Positions 8,926 to 17,785 of a stretch of 64,000 bases of DNA are shown here, piece after piece. The position numbers were made by a program, and so were the translations under genes. Location: the NCBI RefSeq assembly GCF_023618015.1, contig NZ_JAJKBJ010000005.1:124001-188000 (forward strand), read 5' to 3'. Position 1 is the first letter of the stretch. Each line of letters starts with the position of its first letter. This DNA comes from Legionella maioricensis. Its GTDB lineage: Bacteria; Pseudomonadota; Gammaproteobacteria; Legionellales; Legionellaceae. The notes beneath the pieces were generated by a model. It searched no databases and was not told where the DNA came from. It was given only the letters and a program-made list of their open reading frames with translations.

Positions 8926-9152
8926 TAGCCAGTTTATCGTAAGTCAGGCTTCAGTCTGAGAGGTCGTTCGTTTTAGAAGCAAGTGTAGCCTGGGCTGTTA
9001 AGCCCAGTAACCTTCCTTGAATATCACAAGCGTCGAGATAGAGTCGAATTAGATTTATTCCAGCACCTCCTCTTTAGTCAAGAAATTTTGAATGGGTAAT
9101 AGCGTATTAAAATGCCTAAAGTTGAGCTGGCTGCGAGAATCTGCTGGGCTTA
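8926..9152. repeat. ~227-bp direct repeat, copy 1
   Basis: It begins TAGCCAGTTTATCGTAAGTC and is roughly 85% identical by eye to 10502-10726. It contains a MITE-like core starting at 8984 (GTAGCCTGGGCTGTTAAGCC) whose right terminal repeat is truncated after CTGGGCTTAA. The remaining gap to 9408 is AT-rich with no open frame and holds upstream sequence of the next gene. Confidence 0.85.
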
Positions 9153-9408
9153 ATATGATTTATAAATAGGCATCATAGAAAAACTTGATGTATAATGAAT
9201 AAATTATTTGTTTATTGTTTATTTATTTCAAGACATTTTCAGGATTAGCGATATGTTGTTTAAAATCATCAAGTTGCAGATGCCATACGCTGGTTTAAAT
9301 TCAATTGTTCATTCTGTTACGTCCATTTTTCACATGGCCTCTTAATGTTGCGTTAATTATTGGTTGTTAAATTACCACCCAACTCTCAAAGGGATTATTA
9401 GAGCTTCT

Positions 9409-10491
9409 ATGTATTATTTAATTATTATTTTATGTTTCTTAAATTCAACATGTTATGCAAGTATTGGGGACAGGATTTTAAAAAACTACCAATCTAAAAT
9501 GTATACCTTACCTATTGTTAAACAAGAACATTTTACCATTAGAATGTATGCTTTAACTGGTAATGAAGAGTATCTTAACCCGATTATAAGTTATTTATAT
9601 TTACTCGGTGATAGGTACAGATATCTCCTGGATAATCTAAAGAACGACGCAATGATAGAAAATGAGAATAAAAGATTATTGACGTTTACAGAGCTTGATA
9701 CGGATAAAACAAAAGACAGAATAAGAAAAAGTTTAAAGTTCCCCCGCATCGCTTATTATCTTAACTTACTGATTTTGATAAATAAAATATATTCCTATCA
9801 TTTGGAAGACTCTCCTTTATTTCCAGATACTCTTACGATGATTAATTTTTTAAAAACAAAAGAAAATGATCTTAAAAATTATCTTCTTGATGAAGAAAAC
9901 ATTAAGATTTATGGCGCACAGCTGGTTAATTATGTTTATTACTTATATCAATTAGGAATTGTTGATTTAAGGGAACCCTATACCAACCAATTTAAAATGG
10001 TATTTCCAGATTCAGAAGATGCCAATCTCACTGATTTAGAGTATTCAGCAAAAATTTATGGGATGACTCATTTCATTATTAGTGCTAGCCGTTTTTATCA
10101 AAGCAGACTTAGCTCTGACTCGTTTGAGTGGATTACTACCTATTTTAAAACCCATATCAGCGAAATAATAGCGCGCACTGAGAATGATGTGATTGTGGAA
10201 GTAGGTGTTTGTCTTATGTTAGTTAAGAACAGTGATTTAAATACGGTTAATATAATTAAATCTTATTTAAGTACGGTTTACAATAGGGCCTATCGGATGA
10301 TTCCGGATAAAAAAAATTCATTTGATCTTGATAAAGGGGAGCATCGTAATATTTTAACGATTATGCTTTTTAATTGGCCAGACAAGCTCACCCCAACTCC
10401 CAATATCTTACTGCAAACTATGATGGGGAAAAATTTTGTTTTAAATGAAGAGGGTACAAAGATAACTTATGGTATCCGTGTTCCCTATTAA
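9409..10491 (+). CDS. Exported protein of unknown function lying between two direct repeats
   Basis: From ATG 9409 the product is 360 aa, beginning MYYLIIILCFLNSTCYA-S, a typical short Sec signal peptide. A TTG at 9364 would add 15 residues ahead of it and is less likely. The mature protein is rich in Tyr, Leu, Asn and Lys, predicted largely helical, with no motif I recognise. Its AT content is higher than that of neighbouring core genes, and it lies between two ~230-bp direct repeats with a deleted relic of a paralogue upstream. This suggests an acquired or duplicated locus. A surface or secreted role is only a guess. Confidence 0.7.
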   Translation: MYYLIIILCFLNSTCYASIGDRILKNYQSKMYTLPIVKQEHFTIRMYALTGNEEYLNPIISYLYLLGDRYRYLLDNLKNDAMIENENKRLLTFTELDTDKTKDRIRKSLKFPRIAYYLNLLILINKIYSYHLEDSPLFPDTLTMINFLKTKENDLKNYLLDEENIKIYGAQLVNYVYYLYQLGIVDLREPYTNQFKMVFPDSEDANLTDLEYSAKIYGMTHFIISASRFYQSRLSSDSFEWITTYFKTHISEIIARTENDVIVEVGVCLMLVKNSDLNTVNIIKSYLSTVYNRAYRMIPDKKNSFDLDKGEHRNILTIMLFNWPDKLTPTPNILLQTMMGKNFVLNEEGTKITYGIRVPY

Positions 10492-10501
10492 CAATTTATT
10501 A

Positions 10502-10739
10502 TAGCCAGTTTATCGTAAGTCAGGCCTCAGTCTGAGAGGTGATTCGTATTAGAAATAAGTGTAGGCTGGGCTGTTAAGCCCAGCAATCTTCCTTGAATAT
10601 CACAAGCGTCGAAATGGAGCTGAATTAGATTTATTCCAGCATGTCCCCTTGAATGAGTAATAGGCTTATACTGAGCGTATTAAAATGCCTAAACTTGAGC
10701 TGGTTGATAGAATCTGCTGGGCTTAACAGCCCAGCCTAC
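10502..10739. repeat. Direct repeat copy 2, containing a 179-bp MITE-like element with terminal inverted repeats
   Basis: Copy 2 of the 8926 repeat. Inside it, 10561-10585 (GTAGGCTGGGCTGTTAAGCC then CAGCA) and 10715-10739 are exact 25-bp inverted repeats. Each arm is itself a small palindrome around GCTGGGCT...AGCCCAGC. This is the structure of a short non-autonomous mobile element. It also lies just past the 3' end of the convergent deaminase gene and may serve as its terminator. Confidence 0.85.
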
Positions 10740-10747
10740 TCTTGCTA

Positions 10748-11794
10748 TTAGTGTGTCATTCCTCCAAAGCGGAATTCAGCTTGGTGAATTTTTAATTGCT
10801 CTTTCGGCATCGCAGAGATGTTTTTGAAAAAACGCATAAATTCTTTATACTCACTTTTTATAGGACTCCCAAAGATTACGTCATCATCTGTTCCTACAAC
10901 AAGATTTCCACTTACATCATCATAAATAGAAGCAACAGGATGTTCTTTACTTTCCAGATGCCAATTAAGCTTTTTATGACATGTGGGGCAAACTTCAACA
11001 GGAAGACCAAGGCTGCGAATTTTTTCCTTTTGCTCCTGAGTCAAGAAGATGCAATGTCCTAGTCGTACTTTTCCCAAAAAAGGATTTTTTTCTTGAGGGG
11101 ACTGTTTGTTTTTCCACAATTCTAATGCATTTAATACGGCATCAGTATCTTGTTTTTCAATGTCAGTATCGGTTTCTCCCATGTGAATAGCAATACTAAT
11201 CTGATTTTCCAGTGCCAAGGTAATTACCTTAGCTAAATGCTCCCCAGATAAAGTCCTGTTTCCTTCAGGGTTACCGCAAATATCAAGACCTACCAAAACT
11301 TTATTAGGGCTTTTTAATACACGCTCAATAAAATGTTGAGCATCAGAGACCTGATGAATTGTCCGATCAAGACTTAAAAGTCCATACACTTCTTTTTTTA
11401 TTTCCTTATCCTTTTTAATTTCACTTAAGCCTGCTTCAAAGGCATCTATATAAGCATTTAATGATTTCCCTCCAATTTCTTTAGGGGTTGTCCGTATTTC
11501 TATATATCTGGCACCTGAGTTTATCGCAACATCAATAGTCCCTAGAGTAATATCCTCAACATCCTGAATGATTTTATGAATTAGCCCAAATAACTTCCAG
11601 GCTTTATTGAGTAGCTCCTGAGAATAGCCTGATTCTGGTTGATTTTCGGTTTGCTCGAGATATTCTTGTCTAAGCTTTAAAAATTGATGATATATTTCAA
11701 GACAATCATGTTTTTTTGCGGTTTTTTCTAAAAATTGAAGACTAAAACTACCATTTAGATGGCAATGTAAATCACTTTTATTTTTTTCGAACAC
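10748..11794 (-). CDS. Adenosine-deaminase-superfamily hydrolase, ADAL (N6-methyl-AMP deaminase)-like
   Basis: 348-aa TIM-barrel metallohydrolase. Zn ligands and catalytic residues are visible: DLHCHLNGS (His10, His12), IAIHMGE (His and Glu), VRLGHCIFL (His), VEVCPT and VVGTDDDVIFG (Asp pair). HLNGS, RYIEIRTTPKE and GLDICGNPEG resemble eukaryotic ADAL (HLNGS, YLELRSTPRE, GLDLSGDP) more than classical ADA (HLDGA). Likely substrate classes are adenosine or N6-modified AMP; which one cannot be read from sequence. There is no signal peptide. It is a single gene on the minus strand, abutting the MITE-like repeat. A eukaryotic-like origin is an inference. Confidence 0.8.
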   Translation of the reverse strand: MFEKNKSDLHCHLNGSFSLQFLEKTAKKHDCLEIYHQFLKLRQEYLEQTENQPESGYSQELLNKAWKLFGLIHKIIQDVEDITLGTIDVAINSGARYIEIRTTPKEIGGKSLNAYIDAFEAGLSEIKKDKEIKKEVYGLLSLDRTIHQVSDAQHFIERVLKSPNKVLVGLDICGNPEGNRTLSGEHLAKVITLALENQISIAIHMGETDTDIEKQDTDAVLNALELWKNKQSPQEKNPFLGKVRLGHCIFLTQEQKEKIRSLGLPVEVCPTCHKKLNWHLESKEHPVASIYDDVSGNLVVGTDDDVIFGSPIKSEYKEFMRFFKNISAMPKEQLKIHQAEFRFGGMTH

Positions 11795-12024
11795 TATATT
11801 TCCTTATATCTAATAAAAAATTAATTACAAAGAGAGTGGAGGAGCCTGGGGATTTTTTCAGTTAATTAAAAGCTGATTTGCTAAAAAATGGTGAATATAG
11901 CGTGAATTTTAGTGAAGTGGAAGATTTAAATAGTTGGCTTTATTTTGACCTTAAAGGTCTTGAGTAGATCCAAATGAACTATAATTATTAAGTTAGGGAT
12001 AAAAATTTATAGTGAGGGCTAATC

Positions 12025-12321
12025 ATGAATACTTATGCGAAAGGAAGTGTGATGCGCACCCTCGTACTTGCTTTATGTGTCTTGGTTAGTGCATCTGCTG
12101 GTGCTTATGGCGGTTGGCATGGTGGCGGTTGGCATGGCGGTGGTTGGCATGGCGGCGGCTGGCATGGTGGCGGCTGGTATCATGATGGTGGTTGGCACGG
12201 TGGTGGCTGGTACGGCGGTGGAGTTGTTATTGGTGCTCCGTATTATTATGGTTATAGATGTCAAACAATACGTGTATGCAATTCGTACGGAGGCTGTTGG
12301 TTACAACAAAGCTGTTACTAA
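12025..12321 (+). CDS. Exported Gly-Trp-His repeat protein
   Basis: 98 aa with a signal peptide (core VLALCVLVSASAGA), then about eight copies of a GGGWHG/GGGWYG unit (residues ~29-65), then a Cys-containing tail (CQTIRVCNSYGGCW). Two starts are possible: ATG 12025 behind GAGGG, and ATG 12052 behind AAAGGAAG, which gives a more conventional signal peptide. The His-rich repeat could bind metal or heme at the surface, which is inference only. Overlapping frames through the repeat are artefacts of its periodicity. A terminator follows at 12353. Confidence 0.75.
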   Translation: MNTYAKGSVMRTLVLALCVLVSASAGAYGGWHGGGWHGGGWHGGGWHGGGWYHDGGWHGGGWYGGGVVIGAPYYYGYRCQTIRVCNSYGGCWLQQSCY

Positions 12322-12352
12322 GTATTTTGAATTGATTTTAAATGATATATTC

Positions 12353-12410
12353 AGGTTAAACTCATTCCGAATTTGAATTTCAAATGGTTTGAGTTTAACC
12401 TTTATTTTTT
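12353..12410 (+). terminator. Rho-independent terminator
   Basis: AGGTTAAACTCA at 12353-12364 is complementary to TGAGTTTAACCT at 12390-12401 and is followed by TTATTTTTTAT. It ends the Gly-Trp-His repeat gene. Confidence 0.85.
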
Positions 12411-12465
12411 ATAAAGTTAAAGAACTGGATTGCTATTTTATTAGGCCTTAAAAAGGAAGCACAAG

Positions 12466-13521
12466 TTGAATCAAATAAATAATAAAACATTTCAATGGGC
12501 CATTGTAGGTGCTGGACCAGCTGGAATCGCAGCGCTAGGCAGGTTATTAGATAATGGTATTTCCCCTGATGCTATTTTATGGATTGATCCCTATTTCAAG
12601 GTGGGCGATCTTGGTCAATTTTGGACCAATGTATCGAGTAATACCAAAGTAAAACTTTTTAATGATTTCTTGCTGGCTTCTCCTTCTTTTTCTTATAAAA
12701 ATGTTGCGGCAAATTTTCAGTTAAACGAATTAACGCCAGGGGATACTTGCACTTTGAAATATGTTGTTGAGCCTTTGCAATGGGTTTCAGATCAGCTAAT
12801 CCAAAAAGTAGAAGTGCAAAGAACAACCATTACTACCATGCATTTGTCTGAGCGCACCTGGACTTTATGTTCTGATTCGCACACATTTAAGGCACGAAAT
12901 GTTCTTTTGGCCACCGGTGCTTCCCCTTCATCTCTTAATTATCCTGGCGTTGAAGTTATTCCTTTTGATTTCGCAATAGATAAAGAAAAGCTGGCCAATA
13001 TAGCGAATAAAAATGAGACTTATGCTGTTTTTGGTTCATCTCACTCTGCAATTATAATTGTGCGTTATCTTGTGGAATTAGGTGTGAAAAAAATAATTAA
13101 TTTTTACCGATCTCCATGTCGTTATGCTATAGACATGGGGGATTGGATACTCTTTGATAATACTGGTCTTAAAGGGGAAACTGCGGCTTGGGCCAGAGAA
13201 AATATAGATGGTGTCTTGCCTGCCAATTTAGTTCGTTACAACACAAGTCAGCCCAATATTTCACGTTATTTACCTGAGTGTAATAAAGTGATTTATGCAG
13301 TAGGCTTTGAGAAACGCCAAAATATTGTTATTGGCGATTATGAAGACACGAAACATAATTCCCACGTGGGTATCATTGGTCCAGGTCTTTTTGGATTAGG
13401 CATCGCTTATCCTGAAGTAAAAACGGATCCTTTTGGAAGTGTTGAGTCTCAGGTTGGGTTATGGAAATTTATGGTCTATTTAAATAAAGTAATGCCAGTG
13501 TGGTTTAAATATCATACTTGA
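12466..13521 (+). CDS. FAD/NAD(P)-dependent flavoprotein oxidoreductase
   Basis: 351 aa with a Rossmann dinucleotide fold at the N-terminus (AIVGAGPAGIAALGRLL, GxGxxG; residues ~12-28), VLLATGASPS (the ATG motif), a second nucleotide-binding segment (YAVFGSSHSAIIIVRYL) and VIYAVGFEKR near the C-terminus. This is the plan of the pyridine-nucleotide-disulfide/FAD-monooxygenase superfamily, but no redox CxxC is seen, so the substrate is unknown. The start is TTG: a perfect AAGGAAG lies about 8 nt upstream, and no ATG occurs before the glycine loop. It is monocistronic, followed by a palindromic repeat. Confidence 0.8.
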   Translation: MNQINNKTFQWAIVGAGPAGIAALGRLLDNGISPDAILWIDPYFKVGDLGQFWTNVSSNTKVKLFNDFLLASPSFSYKNVAANFQLNELTPGDTCTLKYVVEPLQWVSDQLIQKVEVQRTTITTMHLSERTWTLCSDSHTFKARNVLLATGASPSSLNYPGVEVIPFDFAIDKEKLANIANKNETYAVFGSSHSAIIIVRYLVELGVKKIINFYRSPCRYAIDMGDWILFDNTGLKGETAAWARENIDGVLPANLVRYNTSQPNISRYLPECNKVIYAVGFEKRQNIVIGDYEDTKHNSHVGIIGPGLFGLGIAYPEVKTDPFGSVESQVGLWKFMVYLNKVMPVWFKYHT

Positions 13522-13546
13522 GTCGGGGCTCGACCAGCACAACAGT

Positions 13547-13632
13547 CGTCATTGCGAACAAAGTGAGACAATCCGGTTCGGATTTTCAACGAAGCATCGT
13601 TCTGGATTGCTTCGCCAATGCTCGCAATGACG
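13547..13632. repeat. 86-bp palindromic intergenic repeat (family A, copy 1)
   Basis: CGTCATTGCGA at 13547 and TCGCAATGACG at 13622-13632 are exact inverted ends. Internal arms CAATCC and GGATTGCTTCGCC also pair. The same element recurs at 18363-18448, so it is a dispersed REP or MITE-like sequence that can fold into a long hairpin. Confidence 0.85.
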
Positions 13633-13682
13633 AAATAGGCATGGCTTACTAAAAAATGAGGCAGAGCAAATCCTTTTGTCAG

Positions 13683-14399
13683 TCAGGCTATCAATTTAAT
13701 ATTATTTTCCTGGACACAGACCTCGTCAAAAAAATCTAATTCAAATTGCACGGCAATTCTAAAAGCCGCTTTCATTTTTATTTGTATTTCAGGAGTTGAT
13801 TGTTCAGCAATGCTTGTTACCGTTGTAGCTAAATGTTGTGTTGCTGCAATAAATTCCGGACTTGAGTATGCCTCTATCCAGCTTTCATAGCAGTTTTTAT
13901 TTAATAAGGCAGCATTTTTAAGCTTCATTCCCAATTGATAATAAATCCAAAAGCAAGGCAGCACTGCGCTAAGTGCTACGGGTAATTCGGAATGCAAGGC
14001 AGTTTTTGATAAATAAGCAGTGTAAGAAGAGATGGTATAGCCAGGGATGATAGCAGTGATATTCTTTAAGTGTTCTTGATATTGTTGTTGCATGCTTAAT
14101 TCGTTGCTAATGATGTCTTTTCCCAAATAGTCTAAATGACTCGCCAAATCGGGATGTAATTTTATTGATTTTTGGGAGAGTGTTTGTAATACCGATGAAA
14201 ATTCATGCAAATAATAATAGTCATCTCGTAAATAACGCCCAAAGATTACAGGAGACAGTGTTCCTTTAAATAATTGCTGATTGAAAGGGTGCTTATAGAT
14301 CTGTTTTAAATTAGATCTGTTGGCATAGAGTATATCAGACCAAAATGGGGGATTTTGTTTTTGTTTAAAAAAAGACGCACTAGGCTTAATAAAAAACAT
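13683..14399 (-). CDS. tenA: TenA/Thi-4 family aminopyrimidine aminohydrolase
   Basis: 238 aa. TenA proteins hydrolyse aminopyrimidines from degraded thiamine for salvage. Family features include FxxxLxxGTLSPVIFGRYLRDDYYYLHEFS at residues ~43-75, containing the conserved Asp, and CFWIYYQLG at ~140-150. The final helix EFDFFD-like (ELDFFDEV) carries the conserved C-terminal Glu. The assignment is strengthened by a TPP riboswitch immediately upstream. No other thi genes are in the window, which suits salvage rather than de novo synthesis. Confidence 0.9.
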   Translation of the reverse strand: MFFIKPSASFFKQKQNPPFWSDILYANRSNLKQIYKHPFNQQLFKGTLSPVIFGRYLRDDYYYLHEFSSVLQTLSQKSIKLHPDLASHLDYLGKDIISNELSMQQQYQEHLKNITAIIPGYTISSYTAYLSKTALHSELPVALSAVLPCFWIYYQLGMKLKNAALLNKNCYESWIEAYSSPEFIAATQHLATTVTSIAEQSTPEIQIKMKAAFRIAVQFELDFFDEVCVQENNIKLIA

Positions 14400-14408
14400 A
14401 ATTCACTC

Positions 14409-14487
14409 TTCCTTCGCAGGTATTATCCAGATCAGGTACTAAGGGTTTTTCTCAGCCGAACTTTATTTAAGGTTCAGCACCCCTGGT
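14409..14487 (-). promoter_or_regulatory. TPP riboswitch (THI element)
   Basis: On the minus strand the signature blocks occur in order: GGGGTGCTGAACC, GGCTGAGAAAAACCCTTAG, TACCTGATCTGGATAATACC and TGCGAAGGAA. The last block runs straight into the ribosome-binding region (AAGGAAGAG, then ATG 10 nt after the element). Ligand binding would close the P1 helix over the Shine-Dalgarno, so translational control of tenA is likely. Confidence 0.95.
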
Positions 14488-14560
14488 GATAAATATATAG
14501 TGATTCTAGGGGGCATGCTAAAACATGTCAAGCAGTGTGATTTTAGAATGGAGTGAATAA

Positions 14561-14594
14561 ATAAACCGCAATAGGCTTGCTGATTGCGGTTTAT
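14561..14594 (-). terminator. Terminator of the Spy-like gene
   Basis: ATAAACCGCAAT at 14561-14572 pairs with ATTGCGGTTTAT at 14583-14594. On the minus strand it is followed by a T-rich stretch (TTATTCACTC). It lies just past the stop of the 14616-15053 gene. Confidence 0.75.
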
Positions 14595-14615
14595 CTTTAA
14601 CTCATCAATTGAGTC

Positions 14616-15053
14616 TCAGCTATTGGTTTTTGCAGTCGGTTTTGTTTTTAATTCTTTATATTGAGCTTTTTGTTGGGCTGTTAACGTATTATAAATTTGA
14701 TTTTGCATCATCACTTCTTTTTTTAACATGTCCCCTTTAATTTTATTTCTTTGGTCGATCAAGCTATTTAACTTGGCTTCATCTACCTTATCATTATTGG
14801 CTAAGGCATTCATTTGAAGTTTAAGTGCTTTCAGTTGTTCTTCATCGGCTTTTAATTGCTTATACGTTTGTGCCCTAATTGCTTTAATTTTAGTTTTTTG
14901 TTCAGCGGTTAAGTTAAGTTTTTCCGATAATCTTGGTGAATTATGGTGACAGGTGCAAGGTCTTGATTTGCTGGGCTCAGTGGTTGCAAAGCTTGCCTGA
15001 CCTATCATTAAGCTTAATGCAACTGCAGATAACCAGACCGATTTCTTATTCAT
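14616..15053 (-). CDS. Spy/CpxP-like periplasmic chaperone
   Basis: 145 aa. The signal peptide ends near ASFA-TT (about residue 23). The mature protein is almost entirely charged helix and has the two LTxxQ motifs of the Spy/CpxP family (LNLTAEQKTKIKAI and LTAQQKAQY). Family members are envelope stress proteins that prevent aggregation or restrain Cpx signalling. A CTCH cysteine pair after the signal sequence is unusual and might bind metal. A clear terminator follows. It is divergent from rpsB, and no Cpx box was identified by eye. Confidence 0.8.
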   Translation of the reverse strand: MNKKSVWLSAVALSLMIGQASFATTEPSKSRPCTCHHNSPRLSEKLNLTAEQKTKIKAIRAQTYKQLKADEEQLKALKLQMNALANNDKVDEAKLNSLIDQRNKIKGDMLKKEVMMQNQIYNTLTAQQKAQYKELKTKPTAKTNS

Positions 15054-15247
15054 TATTTATTTCCTCTTATTTTTAGTTAAACTCATATAGCCGAGAGCAT
15101 AGCATCCTTCAGGACTTGCACTTCCCATCTTTATTGATCGATTTGGACAGTATAAATCAACAGATATTGTTAAATATAGTGTTAGAGTTTAATTTGATTG
15201 CTGAATTTACTCTAATATGTTATAAATATCGCGCTTTAAATACACAC

Positions 15248-15323
15248 ACGTTTCGTCACATACGATAGGGTCCCTTGTGGGTTTCGTATGGGAAGCGTGG
15301 AGGCTTAACCCTGGAGATTAAAT
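15248..15323 (+). promoter_or_regulatory. rpsB 5' leader (S2 autoregulation-type structure)
   Basis: CATACGA at 15259-15265 pairs with TCGTATG at 15284-15290, enclosing a GGGTCCC/GGG inner arm. It is followed by GTGGAGGCTTAACC, a block I associate with conserved gammaproteobacterial rpsB leaders that bind S2, and then the GGAG ribosome site. Pairing is seen directly; the regulatory role is inferred by analogy. Confidence 0.55.
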
Positions 15324-16097
15324 ATGAATGTAAGTATGCGTGAATTGCTCGAAGCAGGAGCTCATTTTGGACACAGAACCCGCTTTTGGAATCCAAAAAT
15401 GGGCGAATATATATTTGGATCAAGAAATAAAATCCATATTATAAACCTCGAAAAAACAATGCCTATGCTGAATGACGTAGTGAATTACGTTGGTCGTCTG
15501 GCTTCTAATAAAGCAAAAATATTATTTGTTGGTACTAAAAGGGCTGCACAAGAAAGTATTCGTGAACATGCGAAACGTTGTGGTATGCCTTATGTAGACC
15601 ATCGTTGGTTAGGTGGTATGTTGACCAATTACAAAACAGTCCGTCAATCTATATTCCGATTAAAGGAATTAAAAGAAATGAAAGAAAAAGGACTGTTTAA
15701 CGACATGATTAAAAAAGAAGCATTAATGCTTACCCGCGAACTGGAAAAACTGGAACGTGGTTTAGGAGGAATCGAGAACATGGGCGGATTGCCTGATGCT
15801 CTATTCGTTGTTGACGTTGGTTTTGAACACATCGCTGTTGAAGAAGCACGTCGATTAAAAATACCTGTTATTGGGGTTGTGGATACTAACAATAGCCCTG
15901 ATAACATTGATTATGTTATTCCTGGTAACGATGACTCCATGCGAGCTGTTGATATTTATGTTCGTTGTGTTGCTGACGCAATTTTAGACGGTAAAAACAG
16001 TAATACTGTCGGTGGGATGTCATCTGATGCTGAGTTTGTAGAAGTAGTCTCTGGCGCTAAAGAGTCTGCAAAAGATGCAGAAAAATCTGGGGAATAA
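15324..16097 (+). CDS. rpsB: 30S ribosomal protein S2
   Basis: 257 aa. Opens [20 protein letters not shown] and contains [18 protein letters not shown] and [24 protein letters not shown], all diagnostic of S2. A strong GGAG Shine-Dalgarno precedes the ATG. It is first in the rpsB-tsf-pyrH-frr cluster, with its own structured leader and an attenuator-like terminator before tsf. Confidence 0.99.
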   Translation: MNVSMRELLEAGAHFGHRTRFWNPKMGEYIFGSRNKIHIINLEKTMPMLNDVVNYVGRLASNKAKILFVGTKRAAQESIREHAKRCGMPYVDHRWLGGMLTNYKTVRQSIFRLKELKEMKEKGLFNDMIKKEALMLTRELEKLERGLGGIENMGGLPDALFVVDVGFEHIAVEEARRLKIPVIGVVDTNNSPDNIDYVIPGNDDSMRAVDIYVRCVADAILDGKNSNTVGGMSSDAEFVEVVSGAKESAKDAEKSGE

Positions 16098-16110
16098 TTA
16101 ATATTTGAAT

Positions 16111-16144
16111 AAAGGGGGCGTTAATTTTAACTAGCCCCCTTTTT
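16111..16144 (+). terminator. rpsB-tsf intergenic terminator/attenuator
   Basis: AAAGGGGGC pairs with GCCCCCTTTT, followed by more T residues. Its position between rpsB and tsf suggests partial termination that sets their relative expression, as at this junction in enteric bacteria. Confidence 0.85.
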
Positions 16145-16163
16145 GCTATGTGGAGAATTGAAA

Positions 16164-17045
16164 ATGTCAACAATTAGTGCTGGATTAGTAATGCAACTGC
16201 GTGAGCGTACAGGCGCTGGCATGATGGAATGTAAAAAGTTTCTTATAGCAACTAACGGTGATATCGAAGCAGCAATAACTGAAATGCGTAAGGCTGGCCA
16301 GGCAAAGGCAGATAAAAAAGCGGATAGAGTGGCTGCCGAAGGAATCATAGTTATTGCTCGTTCTGCTGATGAGCGTACATCAGTCATGATTGAGATCAAT
16401 AGTGAAACCGATTTCGTAGCTCGTGATGAGAACTTTACTGATTTTGCTAATAAAGTTGCAGAAGCTGCATTGAATAGTTCTGTTAGCGATGTTGCCGCAT
16501 TATCCAACCAAACTCTGCCTACTGGTATTACTGTTGAACAGGCAAGACAAGAGTTAGTCGCTAAAATTGGTGAAAACATCAAATTGCGTCGCATGGAAAG
16601 AATGCATTGTGAAGGTGGTGTTGTCGGTTATTATTTACACGGTTCTCGTATCGGTGTGATGGTTGCGCTGAAGAACGGTGATGAAGCACTTGCCAAAGAT
16701 ATAGCCATGCATATTGCTGCAAGCAAACCGATAGTAGTTAATCGTGATCAAGTATCAGCTGAAGCAATCGAAAATGAACGTGATATTTTCACAGCTCAAG
16801 CCAAAGAAAGTGGCAAACCACAAGAAATCATTGATAAGATGATCGAAGGCCGAATTAACAAATTTATTGATGAAGTAAGCTTATTAGGTCAACCTTATGT
16901 TAAAGATCCTAATATCAAAGTCGGCCAATTGTTAAAAGAAAAAAATGCTGAAGTTATTTCATTTATTCGTTATGAAGTGGGTGAAGGCATAGAGAAAAAA
17001 GAAGATAACTTCGTTGAAGAAGTGATGGCTCAGGTTCGTAAATGA
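16164..17045 (+). CDS. tsf: Elongation factor Ts
   Basis: 293 aa from ATG 16164 behind GTGGAGA; an upstream in-frame TTG at 16143 would add seven non-conserved residues within the terminator. Diagnostic segments are [17 protein letters not shown], the TDFVARDE motif ([13 protein letters not shown]) that contacts EF-Tu, and HIAASKP. It catalyses nucleotide exchange on EF-Tu. Its stop codon overlaps the start of pyrH. Confidence 0.98.
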   Translation: MSTISAGLVMQLRERTGAGMMECKKFLIATNGDIEAAITEMRKAGQAKADKKADRVAAEGIIVIARSADERTSVMIEINSETDFVARDENFTDFANKVAEAALNSSVSDVAALSNQTLPTGITVEQARQELVAKIGENIKLRRMERMHCEGGVVGYYLHGSRIGVMVALKNGDEALAKDIAMHIAASKPIVVNRDQVSAEAIENERDIFTAQAKESGKPQEIIDKMIEGRINKFIDEVSLLGQPYVKDPNIKVGQLLKEKNAEVISFIRYEVGEGIEKKEDNFVEEVMAQVRK

Positions 17046-17785
17046 TGAGTGACAGTCACCCTAAATTAAAATACAAACGGATACTTCTCAAGTTTAGTGG
17101 CGAAGCTCTAATGGGACAGTCACAGTTTGGCATTGACCCCTCGGTGTTAGATACTTTAGCCAAGGATGTGGCTGAATTAATAAATATGGGTGTAGAAGTT
17201 GGTCTGGTTCTAGGTGGCGGTAATTTATTCCGTGGAAAGGCACTATCCAAAGCCGGTGTAGGGCGCGTCACTGGTGATCATATGGGGATGCTTGCGACCG
17301 TGATGAATGCCTTGGCAATGCGTGATTCTTTAGAGCGTATTGATTTGCCAGCACGTATTATGTCGGCTATTCCTATGATGGGGGTAGTTGACTCATACCA
17401 TAGGCGTAAAGCAATTACCCATTTACGTACTGGACATGTAGTGATTTTTGCAGCTGGAACTGGTAACCCCTTTTTTACAACGGATACAGCTGCTTGCTTA
17501 AGAGCTATAGAAATTGGCGCTGATGTTGTTTTGAAAGCAACAAAGGTTGATGGAGTGTATTCAGAAGACCCTATGAAAAATCCTAATGCCATTCGTTATG
17601 ACTATTTGACTTATAAAGAGGTATTAACAAAGGGATTGGAAGTTATGGACTCTACGGCGATTTGTTTATGTCAGGATCAAGGAATGCCATTGCAGGTTTT
17701 TGATATGGCAGCACCTCAGGCCTTGAAACGAATTGTACTTGGAGAACGAGTAGGAACTATTGTCGGAGCGAATCATGATCAATGA
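17042..17785 (+). CDS. pyrH: UMP kinase
   Basis: 247 aa hexameric amino-acid-kinase-fold enzyme, UMP to UDP. Motifs are [46 protein letters not shown] and [13 protein letters not shown]. It overlaps tsf by 4 bp (ATGA), with a second in-frame ATG at 17045, so translation is coupled. Confidence 0.98.
   Translation: MMSDSHPKLKYKRILLKFSGEALMGQSQFGIDPSVLDTLAKDVAELINMGVEVGLVLGGGNLFRGKALSKAGVGRVTGDHMGMLATVMNALAMRDSLERIDLPARIMSAIPMMGVVDSYHRRKAITHLRTGHVVIFAAGTGNPFFTTDTAACLRAIEIGADVVLKATKVDGVYSEDPMKNPNAIRYDYLTYKEVLTKGLEVMDSTAICLCQDQGMPLQVFDMAAPQALKRIVLGERVGTIVGANHDQ

Noticed and set aside
12110-12220. Short regular repeats that could suggest a CRISPR array
   Set aside because: The period is only 12-15 bp, there are no unique spacers, and the repeats are codons of a Gly-Trp-His protein.
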